A stretch of 18,018 nucleotides of DNA from an uncultured Coriobacteriales bacterium (lineage in GTDB: Bacteria > Actinomycetota > Coriobacteriia > Coriobacteriales > UMGS124). How positions within the stretch are numbered: the stretch's first letter is position 1; every line of letters starts with the position of its first letter. Location of the stretch: contig CAIFEU010000011.1 in the NCBI GenBank assembly GCA_903789505.1, forward strand, positions 1 through 18,018, written 5' to 3'. The notes under the pieces are model-generated. The model did not search any database. It saw only the letters and a program-made list of their open reading frames with translations, and was not told the origin of the DNA. Of this stretch, positions 13,190-18,018 are shown in pieces. A program made the translations under genes and the position numbers.

Positions 13190-15814
13190 CTACAGCCAGA
13201 ACTGGAACGTCTGGCGCACGCTCTCCCAGAACTCCGGGTACGTGCCGCCGCCGGACACGCCGCCCTCGATTGGGTTCATCATGAACAGGGCGGACAGCAC
13301 CGCCATCAGCACCCCCGCCATGACGCAGACGAACAGGGCGATCGCCCAGGCGGGGCGGCGCGGGCAGTCCCGCTCCGTCACCGCGGCGCGGCCTCGGCCG
13401 GCTTGGCCGGCCTCGTCGCCCTCAGGGCCTTCGCAAGTCGCGCCGCGATCCGCGTCGACGGCGAGGACGGCCTGCGCCTCGCGCTGCGCCGCGGCGCCCT
13501 CCTCGCCGGGCTCGCCGGCGGCGTCGGACGCGTCGGCCTCGGCTTCGGCCGCCTTGGCCTCCTTGCCCTCGACCTGCTCCTTGACCTGCAGGGCATACGG
13601 CGAGGTGACCTTGCCGCCGCTGCCGTTGACCATCGTCGCAAACGCGACGTACTCATCGGGCAGCTTGGCGCCCTTCCCGCCCACGTGGTACAGGAAGACC
13701 AGCGTGGCGCTCAGGGCGAACAGGATGCCGAAGTCCTGGAAGTAGCGCAGCAGGATGCCGGCGTTGTCGCAGTCGAAGGCCACCAGCACGATGCCCATCA
13801 GCGCAAAGTACGCGGCGAACAGGAAGGTCGGCATGTCGCGACGCTCGCCGCGCTTCGCCAGGCCGAACACGAACGCGATCGCAAGCAGCATCGGGTTAAG
13901 CCACAGCAGGCCGCCGATCAGCGGCTCGTAGATTGTGACGCCGGAGAAGCTCGGGTAGGCGGTCACATGTGAGATGAACGGGAAGGTGTCGGTGATGTTG
14001 GGCGGGCACACCAGGCAGTAGTACAGGCCGTCCGCCATGCGCATCAGGCTGTGCCCGCGCATCGTCATATTGTTGTACGTCAGGTTGTACTGCGCGCCGA
14101 AGTCGAACGGCGAGTCGAAGCGCACCCAGTTGTACCACATGACCCCGGCAGCCACGACCACGACCGGCACGATTAGGCACGCAAGCCAGCCCACCTTAGA
14201 CCGGCGCGGCAGCGTCCGCGTGCGCAGGGTCAGGATGAGCGGCACCAGAATCAGCGGCGCGATCACGAGCAGCTGCGGGCGCGTCGCGGCGATGCACGCC
14301 ACCAGCAGTGAGCCCACGCACATGCGGACGGGGCTGCGCTTGTGCCAGCCGCGGTACCACATGCACAGGCCCCACACCACCAGCGCGCGGCCACAGGTCA
14401 CGGGCACGTTGTACAGTCCCGGCCTGCCAAGCCCGAACAGGACGCCCGAACAGATGACGCCCCCGACAAACAGCAGGATGAACGCTGCCAGGCTCGTCTT
14501 CTTGAACTTGTACTGTATGAGCGCCCGCAACAGCGAGTACCACCCCACGACGAACGCGAGCGTCGCGACCATCACCGCCACCGAGTTGGGGAAGTACTCG
14601 CCCGTCATCAGGTAGAACGGCAGGTAGAACACCAGGCACGGCAGTACGCCGAAGTACACGTAGTAGCTGCCGTCGTAGTAGGCGGTGTCCCACAGGTAGC
14701 CGCGCGTGTGCGTCGCGCTCTCGGCGTTGCGCGCGCCGTACATGTAGGGGTCCTCCATGTTGACCAGCCACTGGGGCGGCTCCTGGAGCAGGTCGACCTG
14801 TCCGCTCGCGAACGCCTGCGCCAGCTTGCCGTATTCGTTGGTCGCCGTGTCGGGCTGACCCACCAGCTGAATCGCCGCAGACTCGCTCGAGTCGTACTTG
14901 GTCGTGTTGTAGAACGACGTCGCTATGCCCGCCCAGCGCGGCAGCAGCGTGATGAACACCGCGAGCGTGACCAGCGTCAGCACGAGAACGCAGGTGCGCG
15001 CCAGCGTGGGTGCGAACGAAGGCGAGAGCGCGGGGATGCGCCACGGGCTGCGCGACGGCCAGAGGAACCAGACCATCAGGCACACGACGAGGATCATGAC
15101 GAAGCGGCCCCACACGAACGAGAACGGCACGGGCACGTTGACCGCAACCCGCTCGATCGTGATGGGCAGGGAGTTGCTCCCGATCAGCACGTTGCCGTCG
15201 ACGCCGCCGTACACGTCGCCCGGAATCGTCAGGCGCATGTTGCTGACCTTGCCGTAGGTGAACACCGTGTGAATCTGGCTGCGCGCGTTGTTCTGGTGCA
15301 TCTGCGCGACCGGCAGGCTGTAGAGCTTGGACTCGCCCTGGTCGGACACCGCCAGCTGCACCCAGACGCTCGAGTTGTCGTCGGGTCCGCTGATTTCGAT
15401 CTGGACGTTCTTCACGTCGAGGTCGAGCGACCCGAAACCGATGGAGTAGTCGGCGCTGCTGATCTTAATCGGGTCGTCGCGCAGCACGACCTCCTGGTAG
15501 CCGCGCGACTGCCAGAAGCGGAAGTTGCAGACGAACACCTCGATGAGCAGGGCGACCACGACGACGATCGCCAGCGTCGCCCACGCGGGCAGGCGGCGGC
15601 GCGCGTTGCGCCTCTGTGCCAGACCGCGCAGGGCGGAGAGGCCGCGCGCGCCCCGGCTGGCGTCCCCCGCCCCGGCAGCTCCCTCCTGCCCCGCCGCGGG
15701 AGCCTCGACGCTTGCGGCAGACGCGCTCGCGCCGCCGCGCTCGGCGTCCCCTGCGCTCGGGTTCGCGCCGCCGAGGGTGCTCTGGTCGTTCTGGTCGCCG
15801 GGATTCGAAGGCAT
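13190..15814 (-). CDS. Large multi-spanning membrane protein, GT-C glycosyltransferase-like
   Basis: 874 residues, function not certain. A low-complexity cytoplasmic N-terminus (1-75) leads to a membrane helix (77-96). A soluble, probably external, strand-rich domain (about 97-235) follows, then many hydrophobic segments from about 231 to 712. Segments such as YLWDTAYYDGSYYVYFG (373-389), ATRPQ (510-514) and WYNWVRFDSPFDFGAQY (560-576) resemble GT-C-type membrane glycosyltransferases and related actinobacterial envelope proteins. A charged Ala/Glu-rich loop (741-818) separates a final helix (about 822-846). The chosen ATG (15812-15814) is five bases after GGAGG; the ATG directly before it (15817) is too close to the GGAGG. 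The upstream gene's TGA overlaps these ATGs, so translation may be coupled. Its role is probably in surface glycan or glycoprotein assembly; a plain unknown envelope protein is the alternative. Confidence 0.82.
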   Translation of the reverse strand: MPSNPGDQNDQSTLGGANPSAGDAERGGASASAASVEAPAAGQEGAAGAGDASRGARGLSALRGLAQRRNARRRLPAWATLAIVVVVALLIEVFVCNFRFWQSRGYQEVVLRDDPIKISSADYSIGFGSLDLDVKNVQIEISGPDDNSSVWVQLAVSDQGESKLYSLPVAQMHQNNARSQIHTVFTYGKVSNMRLTIPGDVYGGVDGNVLIGSNSLPITIERVAVNVPVPFSFVWGRFVMILVVCLMVWFLWPSRSPWRIPALSPSFAPTLARTCVLVLTLVTLAVFITLLPRWAGIATSFYNTTKYDSSESAAIQLVGQPDTATNEYGKLAQAFASGQVDLLQEPPQWLVNMEDPYMYGARNAESATHTRGYLWDTAYYDGSYYVYFGVLPCLVFYLPFYLMTGEYFPNSVAVMVATLAFVVGWYSLLRALIQYKFKKTSLAAFILLFVGGVICSGVLFGLGRPGLYNVPVTCGRALVVWGLCMWYRGWHKRSPVRMCVGSLLVACIAATRPQLLVIAPLILVPLILTLRTRTLPRRSKVGWLACLIVPVVVVAAGVMWYNWVRFDSPFDFGAQYNLTYNNMTMRGHSLMRMADGLYYCLVCPPNITDTFPFISHVTAYPSFSGVTIYEPLIGGLLWLNPMLLAIAFVFGLAKRGERRDMPTFLFAAYFALMGIVLVAFDCDNAGILLRYFQDFGILFALSATLVFLYHVGGKGAKLPDEYVAFATMVNGSGGKVTSPYALQVKEQVEGKEAKAAEAEADASDAAGEPGEEGAAAQREAQAVLAVDADRGATCEGPEGDEAGQAGRGRAAVTERDCPRRPAWAIALFVCVMAGVLMAVLSALFMMNPIEGGVSGGGTYPEFWESVRQTFQFWL

Positions 15815-16728
15815 CATGCCCTCCTCGTTAGCCAAGAAACCTGCTGGAACCGCTCGGGGAAAGCCCCGAGACAATCCCCCATTGTACGAGGTTGCGAACC
15901 CGCGGGGAAATGTTCGTCAAACGAGCTCAAGGCTGCAGGTCGGGCCCGGCGTCTCGGCAACTTCAGCGGCGGCCCCGACGTCTCGGCGCCCCGGCGTCGC
16001 CACGCCGCTTCGGCGCCCCAACGCCACGGCGTCGCGGTGCGTCGGTCTCCTGTCGGCCCGGCGCCCCCATGTCCCGGCCCCCCCGGCCCCGCGCCCCCGG
16101 GGCGGCGGCCCCGGTGCGGCCGGCGCGCGATGTTGTACCAGGTCGCCAGCACCAAAAACGCGATGCCCATGATCAGGAAGACCACGGTCCAGACGCGCTC
16201 CCGGCGCAGGTACTCCTCGGGCGTCTTGTCGGAGGCGACGCGCACGTAGCCCCAGGCGTTGGCGTGCAGCGCGTAGTAGATCATGAACGCCGCGGTGAGC
16301 GCAGACGAGATCACGGCGATCGCGACGTTGCCGGTGCCGTGCACGGCGGCGTAGATCAGGTTGTCGAGCACCAGCCACAGCGGATAGAACAGAATCATGT
16401 ACCACTGGCCGTGGACCGGCCCCCACAGCGCCGGCATGAACAGCGCGCCCCAGTTCATCCGCGGCATGTGCGGCAGCGGGTCGTCCTCGCCGTAGAGCAG
16501 CGCCACGCGCACGCGGTCGCGCCCGTGGCCGCCCGTCTCGCAGGAGAAGTCGTCCCCGAGCTCGACGAAGTCGCGGCAGTCCTGGCAGAACCCGACGTAG
16601 CGCATCCCCTCCGGGGCCTTGGGCACGTCCTCGTCGGGCGAGAGGGTCGGCTTCTTGCCCACGTCGGGGCGCGGTCCCTCCGCAGGGACGGGAACGGGAC
16701 GCTTGCGATGGCTGTGGTCTGCGGGCAT
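15814..16728 (-). CDS. Zinc-ribbon and membrane protein of unknown function, with doubtful C-terminal tail
   Basis: 304 residues as read. A Pro/Lys-rich N-terminus is followed by a cysteine cluster (Cys48, Cys51, Cys63, His68) that looks like a small zinc ribbon. The segment MNWGALFMPALWGPVHGQWY (91-110) recalls DUF2628-type membrane proteins. Three or four membrane helices span about 92-199. From residue 201 on the protein turns into Gly/Pro/Arg-rich sequence, and the last 50 codons use rare codons (AGA, CTA, TTG, AGG AGG) unlike the rest. The tail may be non-coding sequence read through after a lost stop or a frameshift. The ATG at 16726-16728 follows CGAGGAA. It lies 67 bases after the protease gene on the same strand. 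Its TGA (15814-15816) overlaps the next start. Function unknown. Confidence 0.75.
   Translation of the reverse strand: MPADHSHRKRPVPVPAEGPRPDVGKKPTLSPDEDVPKAPEGMRYVGFCQDCRDFVELGDDFSCETGGHGRDRVRVALLYGEDDPLPHMPRMNWGALFMPALWGPVHGQWYMILFYPLWLVLDNLIYAAVHGTGNVAIAVISSALTAAFMIYYALHANAWGYVRVASDKTPEEYLRRERVWTVVFLIMGIAFLVLATWYNIARRPHRGRRPGGAGPGGPGHGGAGPTGDRRTATPWRWGAEAAWRRRGAETSGPPLKLPRRRARPAALSSFDEHFPAGSQPRTMGDCLGAFPERFQQVSWLTRRA
15853..15886 (-). promoter_or_regulatory. Possible internal promoter and 5' hairpin for the large membrane protein
   Basis: On the minus strand TACAAT (15881-15886), one base off the -10 consensus, lies 17 bases after TTCCCC, a weak -35. Just downstream CTCGGGG/CCCCGAG (15853-15859 and 15864-15870) makes a perfect 7-base hairpin that would sit at the 5' end of such a transcript. 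If real, the apparent tail of the upstream gene is a promoter region rather than coding sequence. Confidence 0.35.
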
Positions 16729-16795
16729 GGGTTCCTCGAATCTCGGGGCGACGCGGGCCGGGGTCGCGGTCGAGCCCCTGCCCCGGTTTGCGGCG

Positions 16796-17782
16796 TCAGC
16801 GCCCGCCCAGGATGTCGACGCAGGCGCCGATGAGCGCGTCGCAGTCGTAGTCGGTGATCTCGGGGGTCACGATAGCATACAGCCGGCGTGCGCCGTCGGC
16901 GCCCGCGCCCTCGCGCAGGCCAAACCGCGCAATCAGCGCATCGGTCGCCGCCGCGTCGCCCTCGCCGCCCGGGGGCAGCGCGCAGCCCCCCAGCACAGCC
17001 CGCCCCCCGGCCGGCCGGCCCCAGGCGGAATCGGGCTCGCCGCAGGCGACGTCGAGGGCGCCCACGGCGTCCAGGCTCGCCCTGAGGTACCCCGCCATCA
17101 CGGTGGCGTCGGGCTCCCCGTAGACCACCGGCAGCTGGACGTCGAGCGGCCCCAGGCGCACGCCGTCGGCGCCCTCCCCTGCCGGGGACGGGCCCTCCCC
17201 CGCCTCCGGCGCCCCTACGCTCGCAGGCATTCCCGAGAAGTCGCGGGCACCCCTCGCCGGCGGCATCTGCCCCGCCCGGCGCGGGTCGCCGCCCGCGAGG
17301 CGGTCCGTCAGCGGTTCCCCGGTCCTGTCTCGCAGCCAGCGCGCCGCCTCCGCGGCCAGAAGCGGCACCGCCGCCGCGGCACGCGGGGTCAGCGCCCGCA
17401 CGTACTGGGACGGCGAGATGTTCTCGGCCTGGATGCCCAGGCAGTGCCCCTCGCACGAGATGCCCGTCAGCTCGGCGGCCATCAGCACGTCGGCGAAGCG
17501 CAGCTCGTGCAGCGACGCGATCTGGCCGCTGCCCGCGACGTCCTCGGGAGCGAACGAGTAGCGCGTGCCGGGCACGCCGCCCGGAACGTCGACGGCGTCG
17601 AGCACCAGGGCGACGTCATGCGTGCGCAGGTCGGAGATGATCGCGAGCCCCATCACCGCGCGGTCGAGCACGTCGACGCACGCGGGAATCTCATAGCGCG
17701 TCGCCAGGTACCTCCCGCACGCCGGCCCGATGCCCTCGTCCATCAGCAGCTCGTTCCCGATGCACAGCACCGCGATGCGCAT
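16796..17782 (-). CDS. Hydrogenase maturation protease (HyaD/HybD/HycI family) with extra C-terminal domain
   Basis: Endopeptidase that trims the C-terminus of a [NiFe]-hydrogenase large subunit once nickel is inserted; cytoplasmic. The N-terminal 150 residues are the protease: IAVLCIGNELLMDEGIGP (3-20), VLDAVDVPGG (60-69) and SLHE (90-93). Glu16, Asp62 and His92 match the three nickel-contact residues of HybD (Glu16, Asp62, His93). The family is normally 150-175 residues, but this protein has 328. A Pro/Gly/Ala-rich linker (about 153-205) leads to a second domain (about 210-328, with LDVQLPVVYGEPDATVMAGY and LYAIVTPEITDYDCDALIG) that I do not recognise. The ATG at 17780-17782 follows GAGAGGGG. 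No hydrogenase subunit is in the window; one may lie beyond the right edge. Confidence 0.88.
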   Translation of the reverse strand: MRIAVLCIGNELLMDEGIGPACGRYLATRYEIPACVDVLDRAVMGLAIISDLRTHDVALVLDAVDVPGGVPGTRYSFAPEDVAGSGQIASLHELRFADVLMAAELTGISCEGHCLGIQAENISPSQYVRALTPRAAAAVPLLAAEAARWLRDRTGEPLTDRLAGGDPRRAGQMPPARGARDFSGMPASVGAPEAGEGPSPAGEGADGVRLGPLDVQLPVVYGEPDATVMAGYLRASLDAVGALDVACGEPDSAWGRPAGGRAVLGGCALPPGGEGDAAATDALIARFGLREGAGADGARRLYAIVTPEITDYDCDALIGACVDILGGR

Positions 17783-18018
17783 GCGACGCCCCTCTCCCGG
17801 CGCGCCCGGCGCGCGCCCAATCGTCCGTGTTACGTATGCCATGAGACATCATACTCGCCCGACATGGAGATGCGGGTGAGCGCACGATTCGTGCGGGCAT
17901 CCCGCGGCGCCCCTCGGCAGCGGGTTCGCCTGCGGCGACGACCGTGCCGACATCCCCCGCAGCGGGCGCCGTCGGGCGCATACCCCCCCCCCCAAACGCC
18001 CCGGCCACGATACGTTGC
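17783..18018 (-). promoter_or_regulatory. Upstream region of the protease gene with candidate -10
   Basis: On the minus strand TATGAT (17848-17853) is one base off the -10 consensus, about 65 bases before the start codon, but the hexamer 17 bases upstream (CCCGCA) is not a -35. No gene is supported up to the window edge; open frames here lack ribosome-binding sites. The G11 tract is listed separately. Confidence 0.35.
17983..17993. repeat. C11/G11 homopolymer
   Basis: Eleven consecutive C on the plus strand, about 200 bases upstream of the hydrogenase protease start. It is the longest mononucleotide run in the window. It could change promoter spacing or lie at the 3' end of a gene beyond the edge. 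Confidence 0.6.

Noticed and set aside
14342..16249. 635-codon open frame on the plus strand opposite the large membrane protein
   Set aside because: Hydrophilic Arg/His/Val-rich antisense of a clearly conserved-looking membrane protein.
17691..18008. 105-codon minus-strand frame upstream of the hydrogenase protease
   Set aside because: It overlaps the protease start in another frame, has no ribosome-binding site and is low-complexity Ala/Gly/Arg.

Overview
The window is GC-rich, with strong G/C third-position bias in its genes, and looks like a chromosomal segment of a high-GC anaerobic actinobacterium. Coriobacteriia (Olsenella/Atopobiaceae or Eggerthellaceae type) is the best guess. The pointers are a LuxR-type regulator fused to about twelve membrane segments, a Tat-exported flavoprotein reductase with an FMN-binding domain, and a hydrogenase maturation protease. 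This placement is inferred from gene content; no rRNA or tRNA gene is present to confirm it.

Layout, left to right. (1) 1-1462, minus: the N-terminal 487 codons of DNA polymerase III alpha (dnaE), running off the left edge. (2) 1897-5194, minus: an exopolysaccharide control module in transcription order initiating sugar transferase, cpsC (chain length/kinase activator), cpsD (tyrosine kinase) and cpsB (tyrosine phosphatase). It has a promoter with a consensus -10 near 5342 and a G9 homopolymer in the 5' part of the first gene. (3) 5604-6202, minus: a RelB/DinJ-like antitoxin and RelE/ParE-like toxin pair with overlapping stop and start and an AT-rich operator. (4) 6434-12014: a Tat-exported FAD/FMN reductase and a membrane-bound LuxR regulator (both minus), facing a CitMHS/NhaD-like ion transporter (plus). 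An array of GGTAGC motifs spaced by whole helical turns lies between regulator and reductase. (5) 12185-12931, plus: a MarR regulator behind two palindromic operators in an AT-rich leader. (6) 13190-17782, minus: hydrogenase maturation protease with an extra C-terminal domain, a zinc-ribbon/membrane protein of unknown function, and an 874-residue multi-spanning GT-C-like membrane protein, ending at a hairpin shared with marR.

How the parts may work together. CpsB, CpsC, CpsD and the sugar transferase would start and pace surface polysaccharide synthesis; the other glycosyltransferases, flippase and polymerase are not here. The reductase would use an outside electron acceptor, with the LuxR protein as a plausible membrane sensor controlling it through the GGTAGC array. 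The transporter could carry a carboxylate or exchange Na+/H+. These links are inference from gene order.

No insertion sequence, CRISPR array, rRNA or tRNA gene was seen. The most novel-looking items are the helically phased GGTAGC array, the possible phase-variable sugar transferase, and the two-domain hydrogenase protease.
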